This document shows, piece by piece, positions 32,113 to 44,060 of a stretch of 64,000 bases of DNA. How positions within the stretch are numbered: the stretch's first letter is position 1; each line of letters opens with the position of its first letter. This stretch comes from Atherix ibis (lineage: Eukaryota > Arthropoda > Insecta > Diptera > Athericidae): positions 66,006,951 to 66,070,950 of the forward strand of contig OY282608.1 of the NCBI GenBank assembly GCA_958298945.1, in the 5' to 3' direction. Below the pieces are notes generated by a model. The model was not told where the DNA came from, searched no databases, and worked only from the letters and a program-made list of their open reading frames with translations. A program made the position numbers and the translations under genes.

Positions 32113-35100
32113 TTTCTTGGTTTGTAGGTTTGTTGGTTTGTTCATTTGTTGGTTTGTTGGTTTGTTGTTTTGTAAGCTTGTTGGTTTTTTGGTTTGTTGG
32201 TTTTTTGGTTTGTTGGTTTGTTGGTTTGTTGGTTTGTTGGTTTGTTGGTTTGTTGGTTTGTTGGTTTGTTGGTTTGTTGGTTTGTTGGTTTGTTGGTTTG
32301 TTGGTTTGTTGGTTTGTTGGTGTATTTGTTTGTTGGTTTGTTGGCTTGTTGGTTTGTTGGTTTGTTGGTTTGTTGGTTTGTTGGTTTGTTGGTTTGTTGG
32401 TTTGTTGGTTTGTTGGTTTGTTGGTTTGTTGGTTTGTTGGTTTGTTGGTTTGTTTGTTTGTTGGCTTGTTGGTTTGTTGGCTTGTTGGCTTGTTGGTTTG
32501 TTGGTTTGTTGGTTTGTTGGTTTGTTCATTTGTTGGTTTGTTTGTTTGTTGGTTTGTTCGCTTGTTGGTTCGTTGGTTACTTGGTTTGTTGATTTGTTAG
32601 TTTGTTGGTTTGATGGTTTGTTGGCTTGTTGTTTTGTTGGTTTGTTGGTTTTTTGGTTTGTTGGTTTGTTGGTTTTTTGGTTTTTTGGTTTGTTGGTTTG
32701 TTGGTTTGTTGGGTAGTTGGTTTGTTGGTTTGTTGGTTTGTTGGTTTGGTAATTTGTTGGTTTGTTGGTTTGTTGGTTTGTTGGTTTGTTGGTTTGTTGG
32801 TTTTTTTGTTTGCTGGTTTGTTGGTTTGTTGGTTCGTTGGTTTGTTGGCTTGTTGGTTTGTTGGTTTGTTGGTTTCTTGGTTTGTAGGTTTGTTGGTTTG
32901 TTCATTTGTTGGTTTGTTGGTTTGTTGTTTTGTAAGCTTGTTGGTTTTTTGGTTTGTTGGCTTTTTGGTTTGTTGGTTTGTTGGTTTGTTGGTTTGTTGG
33001 TTTGTTGGTTTGTTGGTTTGTTGGTTTGTTGGTTTGTTGGTTTGTTGGTTTGTTGGTTTGTTGGTTTGTTGGTTTATTTGTTTGTTGGTTTGTTGGTTTA
33101 TTAGTTTGTTGGTTTGTTGGTTTGTTGGTTTACTTGTTTGTTGGTTTGTTGGTTTGTAGGTTTGTTGGTTTGTTGGTTTGTTGGTTTGTTAGTTTTTTGG
33201 TTTGTTGGTTTTTTGGTTTGTTGGTTTGTTGGTTTGTTGGTTTGTTGGTTTGTTGGTTTGTTGGTTTGTTGGTTTTTTGGTTTGTTGTTTTATTTTTTTG
33301 TTGGTTTGTTTGGCTTGTTGGTTTGTTGGTTTGTTGGTTTTTTGGTTTTTTGGTTTGTTGGTTTGTTGGTTTGTTGGTTTGTTGGTTTATTCGTTTGTTG
33401 GTTTGTTGGTTTGTTGGCTTATTGGCTTTGGTTTATTGGTTTGTTGGATTGTTAGTTTTTTGGTTTGTGGGTTTGTTGGCTTGTTGGTTTGTTGGTTTGT
33501 TGGCTTGTTGGTTTGTTGGTTTGTTGGTTTGTTGGTTTGTTTGTTTGTTTGTTTTTTGGTTTGTTGGCTTGTTGGCATGTTAGTTTGTTGGTTTGTTGGT
33601 TTGTTGGTTTGTTGGTTTGTTGGTTTGTTGGCTTGTTGGCTTGTTGGTTTGCTGGTTTGTTGGTTTTTGGTTTGTTGGTTTGTTGGCTTGTTAGCTTGTT
33701 GGTTTGTTGGTTTGTTGGTTTATTGGTTTGTTTGTTTATTGGTTTGTTAGCATGTTGGTTTGTTGGTTTGTTCGTTTTTTGGTTTGTTGGTTTGTTGGTT
33801 TGTTGGTTTGTTGGCTTGTTGGTTTGTTCGTTTGTTGGTTTGTTGGCTTGTTGGCTTATTGGTTTGTTGGTTTGTTGGTTTGTTCGTTTGTTGGTTTGTT
33901 GGTTTGTTGGTTTGTTGGTTTGTTGGCTTGTTGGCTTGTTGGTTTGTTGGTTTGTTTGTTTGTTTGTTGGTTTGTTGGTTTGTTTGTTTGTCGGTTTGTT
34001 GGTTTGTTGGTTTGTTGGTTTGTTGGTTTGTTGGTTTGTTGGCTTATTGGCTTGTTGGTTTGTTGGTTTGTTCGTTTGTTGGTTTGTTGGTTTGTTGGTT
34101 TGTTGGGTTATTGGCTTGTTGGTTTGTTGGTTTGTTGGTTTGTTGGTTTGTTCGTTTGTTGGTTTGTTGGTTTATTCGTTTGTTGGCTTGTTGGTTTGTT
34201 GGCTTGTTGGCTTGTTGGTTTGTTGGTTTGTTGGTTTGTTGGTTTGTTGGTTTGTTCGTTTGTTGGTTTGTTTGTTTGTTGGTTGGTTCATTCGTTGGCT
34301 TGTTGGCTTGTTGGTTTGTTGGTTTGTTGGTTTTTTGGTTTGTTGGTTTGTTGGTTTTTTGGTTTGTTGGTTTGTTGGTTTGTTGGTTTGTTTATTTGTT
34401 AGTTTGTTGGTTTGTTGGTTTGTTGGTTTGTTGGTTTGTTGGTTTGTTGGTTTTTTGGTTTGTTGTTTTATTTTTTTGTTGGTTTGTTTGGCTTGTTGGT
34501 TTGTTGGTTTGTTGGTTTTTTTGTTTTTTGGTTTGTTGGTTTGTTGGTTTGCTGGTTTGTTGGTTTGTTGGTTTATTCGTTTGTTGGTTTGTTGGTTTGT
34601 TGGCTTATTGGCTTGTTGGTTTATTGGTTTGTTGGATTGTTAGTTTTTTGGTTTGTGGGTTTGTTGGCTTGTTGGGTTGTTGGTTTGTTGGCTTGTTGGT
34701 TTGTTGGTTTGTTGGTTTGTTGGTTTGTTTGTTTGTTTGTTTTTTGGTTTGTTGGCTTGTTGGCAAGTTGGTTTGTTGGTTTGTTGGTTTGTTGGTTTGT
34801 TGGTTTGTTGGTTTGTTGGCTTGTTGGCTTGTTGGTTTGTTGGTTTGTTGGTTTGTTGGTTTTTGGTTTGTTGGTTTGTTGGCTTGTTAGCTTGTTGGTT
34901 TGTTGGTTTGTTTGTTTATTGGTTTGTTGGTTTATTGGTTTGTTAGCATGTTGGTTTGTTGGTTTGTTGGTTTGTTCGTTTTTTGGTTTGTTGGTTTGTT
35001 GGTTTGTTGGTTTGTTGGCTTGTTGGTTTGTTCGTTTGTTGGTTTGTTGGCTTGTTGGCTTGTTGGTTTGTTGGTTTGTTGGTTTGTTCGTTTGTTGGTT

Positions 35101-36345
35101 TGTTGGTTTGTTGGTTTGTTGGTTTGTTGGCTTGTTGGCTTGTTGGTTTGTTGGTTTGTTTGTTTGTTTGTTGGTTTGTTGGTTTGTTGGTTTGTTGATT
35201 TGTCGGTTTGTTGGTTTGTTGGTTTGTTGGTTTGTTGGTTTGTTGGTTTGTTGGTTTGTTGGCTTGTTGGCTTGTTTGGTTTGTTGGTTTGTTCGTTTGT
35301 TGGTTTGTTGGTTTGTTGGTTTGTTGGGTTATTGGCTTGTTGGTTTGTTGGTTTGTTGGTTTGTTCGTTTGTTGGTTTGTTGGTTTGTTCGTTTGTTGGC
35401 TTGTTGGTTTGTTGGCTTGTTGGTTTGTTGGTTTGTTGGTTTGTTGGTTTGTTGGTTTGTTCGTTTGTTGGTTTGTTTGTTTGTTGGTTGGTTCATTTGT
35501 TGGCTTGTTGGCTTGTTGGTTTGTTGGTTTGTTGGTTTTTTGGTTTTTTGGTTTGTTGGTTTGTTGGTTTTTTGGTTTGTTGGTTTGTTGGTTTGTTGGT
35601 TTGTTTATTTGTTGGTTTGTTGGCTTGTTGGCTTGTTGGTTTGTTGGTTTTTTGGTTTGTTGGTTTGTTCGTTTGTTGGTTTGTGTGTATGTTGGTTTGT
35701 TCGTTTGTTGGTTCGTTGGTTACTTGGTTTGTTGGCTTGTTGGATTGTTGGTTTGTTGGTTTTTTGGTTTGTTGGTTTGTTAGTTTTTTGGTTTGTTGGT
35801 TTGTTGGTTTGTTAGTTTGTTGGTTTGTTGGTTTGTTGGTTTGTTGGTTTATTTGTTTGTTGGTTTGTTAGTTTGTTGGTTTGTTGGTTTGTTGGTTTGT
35901 TGGTTTGTTGGTTTGTTGGCTTGTTGGTTTGTTGGTTTGTTGGTTTGTTGGCTTGTTGGCTTGTTGGTTTGTTGGTTTGTTGGTTTGTTGGTTGGTTGGT
36001 TTCTTTGTTTGGTGGTTTGTTGGTTTGTTGGTTTGTTGGTTTGTTGGTTTGTTGGTTTGTTGGTTTGTTGGTTTGTTGGTTTGTTGGTTTGTTGGTTTGG
36101 TGGTTTGTTGGTTTTTTGGTTTGCTGGTTTGTTGGTTTGTTGGTTTGTTGGTTTGTTGGTTTGTTGGTTTTTTGGTTTTTGGTTTGTTGGTTTCTTGGTT
36201 TATTGGTTTGTTGGTTTGTTGGTTTGTTGGTTTGTTGGTTTGTTGGTTTGTTGGTTTGTTGGTTTGTTGGTTTATTTGTTTGTTGGTTTGTTGGTTTGTA
36301 GGTTTGTTGGTTTGTTGGTTTGTTGGTTTGTTGGTTTGTTGGTTT
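32113..36345 (+). repeat. 4.2-kb higher-order block C, copy 2
   Basis: This is the partner of 24578-28770. It carries an off-register deletion near 33428 (GGCTTTGGTTTATTGG, where copy 1 has GGCTTGTTGGTTTATTGG) and several whole-octamer indels. It ends near 36345, after the shared TTTATTTG-TTTGTTGG and GTAGG units. Confidence 0.83.
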
Positions 36346-39284
36346 GTTCGTTTGTTGGTTTGTTGGTTAATTGGTTTGTTGGTTTGTTGGTTTGTTGGTT
36401 TGTAGGTTTGTTGGTTTGTTGGTTTGTTGGTTTGTTGGTTTGTTCGTTTATTGGTTTGCTGGTTAATTGGTTTGTTGGTTTGTTGGTTTGTTGGTTTGTT
36501 GGTTTGTTGGTTTGTTGGTTTGTTCGTTTGTTGGTTTGTTGGTTAATTGGTTTGTTGGTTTGTTGGTTTGTTGGTTTGTAGGTTTGTTGGTTTGTTGGTT
36601 TGTTGGTTTGTTGGTTTGTTCGTTTATTGGTTTGCTGGTTAATTGGTTTGTTGGTTTGTTGGTTTGTTGGCTTGTTGGTTTGTTGGTTTGTTGGTTTTTT
36701 GGTTTGTTGGTTTGTTGGTTTGTTGGTTTGTTGGTTTGTTGGTTTGTTCGTTTGATGGTTTGTTGGTTTGTTGGTTTTTTGGTTTGTTGGTTTGTTGGTT
36801 ACTTGGTTTGTTGGTTTGTTGATTTGTTGATTTGTTGGTTTGTTGGCATGTTGGTTTGTTGGTTTGTTGGTTTGTTGGTTTGTTGGTTTGTTCGCTTGTT
36901 GGTTTGTTGGTTTGTTAGCTTGTTGGCTTGTTGGTTTGTTGGTTTGTTGGTTTGTTGGTTTGTTGGTTTGTTGGTTTGTTGGTTTGTTGGTTTGTTGGTT
37001 TGTTGGTTTGTTGGTTTGTTGGTTTGTTGGTTTGTTGGTTTATTTGTTTGTTGGTTTGTTAGTTTGTTGGTTTGTTGGTTTGTTGGTTTGTTGGTTTGTT
37101 GGTTTGTTGGCTTGTTGGTTTGTTGGTTTGTTGGTTTGTTGGCTTGTTGGCTTGTTGGTTTGTTGGTTTGATGGTTTGTTGGTTGGTTGGTTTCTTTGTT
37201 TGGTGGTTTGTTGGTTTGTTGGTTTGTTGGTTTGTTGGTTTGTTGGTTTGTTGGTTTGTTGGTTTGTTGGTTTGTTGGTTTGTTGGTTTGTTGGTTTTTT
37301 GGTTTGCTGGTTTGTTGGTTTGTTGGTTTGTTGGTTTGTTGGTTTGTTGGTTTTTTGGTTTTTGGTTTGTTGGTTTCTTGGTTTATTGGTTTGTTGGTTT
37401 GTTGGTTTGTTGGTTTGTTGGTTTGTTGGTTTGTTGGTTTGTTGGTTTGTTGGTTTGTTGGTTTATTTGTTTGTTGGTTTGTTGGTTTGTAGGTTTGTTG
37501 GTTTGTTGGTTTGTTGGTGTGTTGGTTTGTTCGTTTGTTGGTTTGTTGGTTAATTGGTTTGTTGGTTTGTTGGTTTGTTGGTTTGTTGGTTTATGGGTTT
37601 GTTGGTTTATTTGTTTGTTGGTTTGTTGGTTTATTTTTTGTTGGTTTGTTGGTTTGAAGGTTTGTTGGTTTGTTGGTTTGTTGGTTTGTTGGTTTGTTGG
37701 TTTGTTCGTTTATTGGTTTGTTGGTTAATTGGTTTGTTGGTTTGTTGGTTTGTTGGCTTGTTGGTTTGTTGGTTTGTTGGTTTTTTGGTTTGTTGGTTTG
37801 TTGGTTTGTTGGTTTGTTGGTTTGTTGGTTTGTTCGTTTGATGGTTTGTTGGTTTGTTGGTTTTTTGGTTTGTTGGTTTGTTGGTTACTTGGTTTGTTGG
37901 TTTGTTGATTTGTTGATTTGTTGGTTTGTTGGCATGTTGGTTTGTTGGTTTGTTGGTTTGTTGGTTTGTTGGTTTGTTGGTTTGTTCGCTTGTTGGTTTG
38001 TTGGTTTGTTAGCTTGTTGGCTTGTTGGTTTGTTGGTTTGTTGGTTTGTTGGTTTGTTGGTTTGTTGGTTTGTTGGTTTGTTGGCTTGTTGGCTTGTTGG
38101 TTTGTTGGTTTGTTGGCTGGTTGGTTTGTTGGTTTGTTGGCTTGTTGGCTTGTTGCTTTGTTGGTTTGTTGGTTTGTTGGCTTGTTGGCTTGTTGGTTTG
38201 TTAGTTTGTTGGCTTTTTGGTTACTTGGCTTGTTGGTTTGTTGGTTTGTTGGCTTGTTGGTTTTTTGGCTTGTTGGTTTGTTGGTTTGTTGGTTTATTAG
38301 CTTGTTGGCTTGTTGGTTTGTTGGTTTGTTGGTTTGTTGGTTTGTTGGTTTGTTGGTTTGTTGGTTTTTTGGTTTGTTGGTTTGTTGGTTTGTTGGCTTG
38401 TTGGTTTGTTGGTTTGTTGGTTTGTTGGTTTGTTGGCTTGTTATTTTGTTGGTTTGTTGGCTTGTTGATTACTTAGTTTGTTGGTTTGTTGGTTTGTTGG
38501 TTTGTTGGTTTGTTGGCTTGTTGGCTTGTTGGTTTGTTGGTTAGTTCGTTTGTTGGTTTGTTAGTTTGTTGGTTTGTTGGCTTGTTGGCTTGTTGGTTTG
38601 TTGGTGTTTTGGTTTGTTGGTTTGTTGGTTTGTTATTTTGTTGGTTTGTTGGTTTATTTGTCCGTTGGTTTGTTGGGTTGTTGGTTTGTTGGTTTGTTGG
38701 TTTGTTGGCTTGTTGGTTTGTTGGTTTGTTGGTTTGTTGGCTTATTGGTTTGTTGGTTTGTTGGCTTGTTGGTTACTTAGTTTGTTGGTTTGTTGGCATG
38801 TTGGTTTGTTGGTTTGTTGGTTTGTTAGCTTGTTGGTTTGTTGGTTTGTTGGCTTGTTGGCTTGTTGGTTTGTTGGTTTGTTGGTTTGTTGGCTTGTTGG
38901 TTTGTTGGCTTGTTGGTTTGTTGGTTTGTTGGCTTGTTGGTTTGTTGGCTTGTTGGTTACTTAGTTTGTTGGTTTGTTGGTTTGTTGGCTTGTTGGCTTG
39001 TTGGTTTGTTGGTTAGTTCGTTTGTTGGTTTGTTAGTTTGTTGGTTTGTTGGCTTGTTGGCTTGTTGGTTTGTTGGTTTTTTCGTTTCTTGGTTTGTTGG
39101 TTTGTTGGTTTAATGGTTTGTTGGTTTATTTGTTTATTGGTTTGTTGGCTTGTTGGTTTGTTGGTTTGTTGGTTTGTTGGTTTGTTGGCTTGTTGGTTTG
39201 TTGGTTTGTTGGCTTGTTGGCTTGTTGGTTTGTTGGTTTGTTGGCTTGTTGGTTACTTAGTTTGTTGGTTTGTTGGCATGTTGG
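36346..39284 (+). repeat. Transition region with about 1.09-kb internal repeat
   Basis: Satellite continues with no gene. Three TTAATTGG/TTCG strings occur near 36350, 36470 and 36550. A string around TTTGATGG at 36754 recurs at 37840 (offset 1086), including the shared TTGGTTACTTGG and TTGATTTGTTGATTTG. A GTTGGTTTCTTTGTTTGG cassette near 37187 is the third copy of those in block C. From about 38000 the C-rich unit (TTGGCTTG) and the GGCTTTTTGG-TTACTTGG cassette (C at 38213) return, resembling the left end of the window. Confidence 0.7.
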
Positions 39285-42200
39285 TTTGTTGGTTTGTTGG
39301 TTTGTTGGCTTGTTGGTTTGTTGGTTTGTTGGCTTGTTGGCTTGTTGGTTTGTTGGTTTGTTGGTTTGTTGGCTTGTTGGTTTCTTGGTTTGTTGGTTTG
39401 TTGGTTTGTTGGTTTGGTGGTTTGTTGGTTTGTTGGTTTGTTGGTTTATTTGTTTGTTGGTTTGTTGGTTTGTTGGTTTGTTGGTTTGTTGACTTGTTGG
39501 TTTGTTGGTTTGTTGGTTTGTTGGTTTGTTGGTTTGTTGGTTTGTTGGTTTGTTGGTTTGTTGGTTTGTTGGTTTGTTGGTTTGTTGGTTTGTTGGTTTG
39601 TTGGTTTTTGGTTTGCTGGTTTGTTGGTTTCTTGGTTTGTTGGTTTGTTGGTTTTTTGGTTTTTGGTTTGTTGGTTTCTTGGTTTATTTGTTTGTTGGTT
39701 TGTTGGTTTGTTGTTTGTGGGTTTATTTGTTTGTTGGTTTGTTGGTTTGTTGGTTTGTTGGTTTGTTGGTTTGTTGGTTTGTTGGTTTGTTGGTTTGTTG
39801 GTTTATTTGTTTGTTGGTTTGTTGGTTTGTAGGTTTGTTGGTTTGTTGGTTTGTTGGTTTGTTGGTTTGTTGATTTGTTCGTTTGTTGGTTTGTTGGTTA
39901 ATTGGTTTGTTGGTTTGTTGGTTTGTTGGTTTGTTGGCTTGTTGGTTTGTTGGTTTGTTGGTTTATTGGTTTGTTGGTTTGTTGATTTGTTGGTTTGTGG
40001 GTTTGTTCGTTTGATGGTTTGTTGGTTAGTTGGTTTGTTGGTTTTTTGGTTTGTTGGTTTGTTAGTTTGTTGGTTTCTTGGTTTGTTGGTTTGTTGATTT
40101 GTTGATTTGTTGGTTTGTTGGCATGTTGGTTTGTTGATTTGTTGGTTTGTGGGCTTGTTGGTTTGTTGGTTTGTTGGCTTGTTGGCTTGTTGGTTTGTTG
40201 GTTTGTTGGCTTGTTGGTTTGTTGGTTTGTTGGCTTGTAGGCTTGTTGCTTTGTTGGTTTGTTGGTTTGTTGGCTTGTTGGCTTGTTGGTTTGTTAGTTT
40301 GTTTGCTGTTTGGTTACTTGGTTTGTTGGTTTGTTGGTTTGTTAGCTTGTTGGTTTGTTGGCTTGCAGGCTTGTTGGTTTGTTGGTTAGTTCGTTTGTTG
40401 GTTTGTTAGTTTGTTGGTTTGTTGGCTTGTTGGCTTGTTGGTTTGTTGGTTTTTTGGTTTGTTGGTTTGTTGGTTTGTTGGTTTGTTGGTTTGTTGGTTT
40501 ATTTGTTTGTTGGTTTGTTGGCTTGTAGGTTTGTTGGTTTGTTGGTTTGTTGGTTTGTTGGCTTGTTGGTATGTTGGTTTGTTGGCTTGTTGGCTTGTTG
40601 GTTTATTGGTTTGTTGGCTTGTTGGTTACTTAGTTTGTTGGTTTGTTGGCATGTTGGTTTGTTGGTTTGTTGGTTTGTTGGCTTGTTGGTTTGTTGGTTT
40701 GTTGGCTTGTTGGTTTGTTGGCTTGTTGGTTTGTTGGTTTGTTGGTTTGTTGGTTTGTTGGTTTGTTGGTTTGTTGGTTTGTTGGTTTGGTGGTTTGTTG
40801 GTTTGTTGGTTTGTTGGTTTATTTGTTTGTTGGTTTGTTGGTTTGTTGGTTTGTTGGCTTGCTGGCTGGTTGGTTTGTTGGTTTGTTGGTTTTTGGTTTG
40901 CTGGTTTGTTGGCTTGTTGGCTTTGTGGTTTGTTGGTTTGTTGGTTTGTTGGTTTGTTGGTTTGTTCGTTTGTTGGTTTGTTATTTTGTTGGGTTGTTGG
41001 TTTATTTGTCTGTTGGTTTGTTGGATTGTTGGTTTGTTGGTTTGTTGGTTTGTTGGCTTGTTGGTTTGTTGGTTTGTTGGTTTGTTGGTTTGTTGGCTTG
41101 TTGGTTTGTTGGTTTGTTGCCTTGTTGGTTACTTAGTTTGTTGGTTTGTTGGCATATTGGTTTGTTGGTTTGTTGGTTTGTTAGCTTGTTGGTTTGTTGG
41201 CTTGTTGGCTTGTTGGTTTGTTGGTTTGTTGGCTTGTTGGTTTGTTGGTTTGTTGGCTTGTTGGTTTGTTGGCTTGTTGGTTTGTTGGTTTGTTGGTTTT
41301 TTGGTTTGTTGGTTTGTTGGTTTGTTGGTTTGTTGGCTTGTTGGTTTGTTGGTTTGTTGGTTTTTTGGTTTGTTGGTTTGTTGGTTTTTTGGTTTGTTGG
41401 TTTGTTGGTTTGTTGGTTTGTTGGTTTGTTGGTTTGTTGGTTTATTTGTTTGTTGGTTTGTTGGTTTGTTGGTTTGTTGGTTTGTTGGTTTGTTGGTTTG
41501 TTGGTTTGTTGGTTTGTTGGTTTGTTAGCTTGTTGGCTTGTTGGTTTGTTGGTTTGTTGGTTTGTTGGTTGGTTGGTTTGTTGGTTTGGTGGTTTGTTGG
41601 TTTGTTGGTTTGTTGGTTTGTTGGTTTGTTGGTTTGTTGGTTTGTTGGTTTGTTGGTTTGTTGGTTTGTTGGTTTGTTGGTTTTTTGGTTTGCTGGTTTG
41701 TTGGTTTGTTGGTTTGTTGGTTTGTTGGTTTGTTGGTTTGTTGGTTTTTTGGTTTTTGGTTTGTTGGTTTCTTGGTTTATTTGTTTGTTGGTTTGTTGGT
41801 TTGTTGGTTTGTTGGTTTGTTGGTTTGTTGGTTTGTTGGTTTATTTGTTTGTTGGTTTGTTGGTTTGTAGGTTTGTTGGTTTGTTGGTTTGTTGGTTTGT
41901 TGGTTTATTCGTTTGTTGGTTTGTTGGTTAATTGGTTTGTTGGTTTGTTGGTTTGTTGGTTTGTTGGTTTGTTGGTTTGTTGGTTTGTTGGTTTATTGGC
42001 TTGTTGGTTTATTTGTTTGTTGGTTTGTTGGTTTATTTGTTTGTTGGTTTCTTGGTTTGAAGGTTTGTTGGTTTGTTGGATTGTTGGTTTGTTAGTTTGT
42101 TGGTTTGTTGGTTTGTTCGTTTATTGGTTTGTTGGCTAATTGGTTTGTTGGTTTGTTGGCTTGTTGGTTTGTTGGCTTGTTGGTTTTTTGGTTTGTTGGT

Positions 42201-44060
42201 TTGTTGGTTTCTTGGTTTGTTGGTTTGTTGGTTTGTTGGTTTGTTCGTTTGATGGTTTGTTGGTTTGTTGGTTTTTTGGTTTGTTGGTTTGTTGGTTTGT
42301 TGGTTTCTTGGTTTGTTGGTTTGTTGATTTGTTGATTTGTTGGTTTGTTGGCATGTTGGTTTGTTGGTTTGTTGGTTTGTTCGTTTGTTCGCTTGTTGGT
42401 TTGTTGGTTTGTTAGCTAGTTGGCTTGTTAGTTTGTTGGTTTGTTGGTTTGTTGGTTTGTTGGTTTGTTGGTTTGTTGGTTTGTTGGTTTGTTGGCTTGT
42501 TGGCTTGTTGGTTTGTTGGTTTGTTGGCTGGTTGGTTTGTTGGTTTGTTCGCTTGTTGGCTTGTTGCTTTGTTGGTTTGTTGGTTTGTTGGCTTGTTGGC
42601 TTGTTGGTTTGTTAGTTTGTTGGCTTTTTGGTTACTTGGCTTGTTGGTTTGTTGGTTTGTTGGCTTGTTGGTTTGTTTGCTTGTTGGTTTGTTGGTTTGT
42701 TGGTTTTTTAGCTTGTTGGCTTGTTGGTTTGTTGGTTTGTTGGTTTGTTGGTTTGTTGGTTTTTTGGTTTGTTGGTATGTTGGTTTGTTGGCTTGTTGGT
42801 TTGTTGGTTTGTTGGTTTGTTGGCTTGTTATTTTGTTGGTTTGTTGGCTTGTTGATTACTTAGTTTGTTGGTTTGTTGGTTTGTTGGTTTGTTGGCTTGT
42901 TGGCTTGTTGGTTTGTTGGTTAGTTCGTTTGTTGGTTTGTTAGTTTGTTGGTTTGTTGGCTTGTTGGCTTGTTGGTTTGTTGGTGTTTTGGTTTGTTGGT
43001 TTGTTGGTTTGTTATTTTGTTGGTTTGTTGGTTTATTTGTCTGTTGGTTTGTTGGGTTGTTGGTTTGTTGGTTTGTTGGTTTGTTGGCTTGTTGGTTTGT
43101 TGGTTTGTTTGCTGTTTGGTTACTTGGTTTGTTGGTTTGTTGGTTTGTTAGCTTGTTGGTTTGTTGGCTTGCAGGCTTGTTGGTTTGTTAGTTTGTTTGC
43201 TGTTTGGTTACTTGGTTTGTTGGTTTGTTGGTTTGTTAGCTTGTTGGTTTGTTGGCTTGCAGGCTTGTTGGTTTGTTGGTTAGTTCGTTTGTTGGTTTGT
43301 TAGTTTGTTGGTTTGTTGGCTTGTTGGCTTGTTGGTTTGTTGGTTTTTTGGTTTGTTGGTTTGTTGGTTTGTTGGTTTGTTGGTTTGTTGGTTTGTTGGT
43401 TTATTTGTTTGTTGGTTTGTTGGCTTGTAGGTTTGTTGGTTTGTTTGTTTGTTGGTTTGTTGGCTTGTTGGTTTGTTGGTTTGTTGGCTTGTTGGCTTGT
43501 TTGTTTATTGGTTTGTTGGCTTGTTGGTTACTTAGTTTGTTGGTTTGTTGGCATGTTGGTTTGTTGGTTTGTTGGTTTGTTGGCTAGTTGGTTTGTTGGT
43601 TTGTTGGCTTGTTGGTTTGTTGGCTTGTTGGTTTGTTGGTTTGTTGGTTTGTTGGTTTGTTGGTTTGTTGGTTTGTTGGTTTGGTGGTTTGTTGGTTTGT
43701 TGGTTTGTTGGTTTATTTGTTTGTTGGTTTGTTGGTTTGTTGGTTTGTTGTCTTGTTGGCTTGTTGGTTTGTTGGTTTGTTGGTTTTTAGTTTGTTGGTT
43801 TGTTGGCTTGTTGGCTTTGTGGTTTGTTGGTTGGTTGGTTTGTTGGTTTGTTGGTTTGTTCGTTTGTTGGTTTGTTATTTTGTTGGGTTGTTGGTTTATT
43901 TGTCTGTTGGTTTGTTGGGTTGTTGGTTTGTTGGTTTGTTGGTATGTTGGTTTGTTGGTTTGTTGGTTTGTTGGCTTGTTGGTTTGTTGGTTTGTTGGCT
44001 TGTTGGTTACTTAGTTTGTTGGTTTGTTGGCATATTGGTTTGTTGGTTTGTTAGCTTGTT
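39285..44060 (+). repeat. 4.75-kb higher-order block D, copy 1
   Basis: Unit order recurs about 7.48 kb downstream: the offset is 7487 near 39.3-40.4 kb, 7479 near 40.6 kb, 7454 from 42.1 to 43.4 kb and 7446 near 44.0 kb, so copy 2 is slightly shorter through octamer losses. Shared landmarks are TTGCTGTTTGGTTACTTGG (40309 region against about 47796), GGCTTGCAGGC, GTTAGTTCG, and TTGGCATATTGG (about 44030 against 51477). TTGTTTGTGGG near 39710 is private to this copy. Confidence 0.8.
42866..44036 (+). repeat. 1.85-kb-spaced repeat, copy 1
   Basis: The stretch is repeated at 44720-45802. The offset is 1854 bp through the GTTAGTTCG, TTGGTGTTTTGG and double TTGCTGTTTGG-TTACTTGG strings, then falls to 1766 bp, so the second copy lost about 88 bp (11 octamers). 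The doubled TTGCTGTTTGG cassette (near 43110 and 43200) is also present in block D copy 2 (near 50570 and 50650). Confidence 0.8.

Larger units (their letters stand above)
17253..32600 (+). repeat. TTCGCTTG-TTGGTTCG-TTGGTTAC cassette family
   Basis: A fixed string of three variant octamers, TTCGCTTG, TTGGTTCG and TTGGTTAC, usually followed by TTGGTTTG-TTGATTTG-TTAGTTTG, recurs with CG positions at about 17253, 17797, 20399, 20943, 21089, 21801, 23465, 24168, 25024, 30167, 30870, 31374 and 32559. I did not see it outside this interval, where the TTACTTGG motif is instead preceded by GGCTTTTT, TTGCTGTT or TTGGCTTG. It marks the central third of the window as a distinct subfamily. Most copies from 21089 onward are followed by a TTGATGG/TTGTTTTG string; the 23465 and 30167 copies lack the TTGATGG part. 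Confidence 0.85.
22747..34946 (+). repeat. T-rich / GTGGG cassette, seven copies
   Basis: A roughly 0.45-kb cassette opens with an unusual T run (TTTTATTTTTTTG, then TTGGTTTGTTTGGCTTG) and continues about 190 bp later with TTTTTTGGTTTGTGGG. Copies of the GTGGG part begin at about 22933, 25907, 27087, 29627, 31906, 33465 and 34653; most run on through three TTTGTTTG-like units to a TTGTTAGCATG unit. The copies fall into subtypes: GTTGGCAAG at 22933, 27087, 29627 and 34653, and GTTGGCATG at 25907, 31906 and 33465. This is useful for phasing the blocks. Confidence 0.82.
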
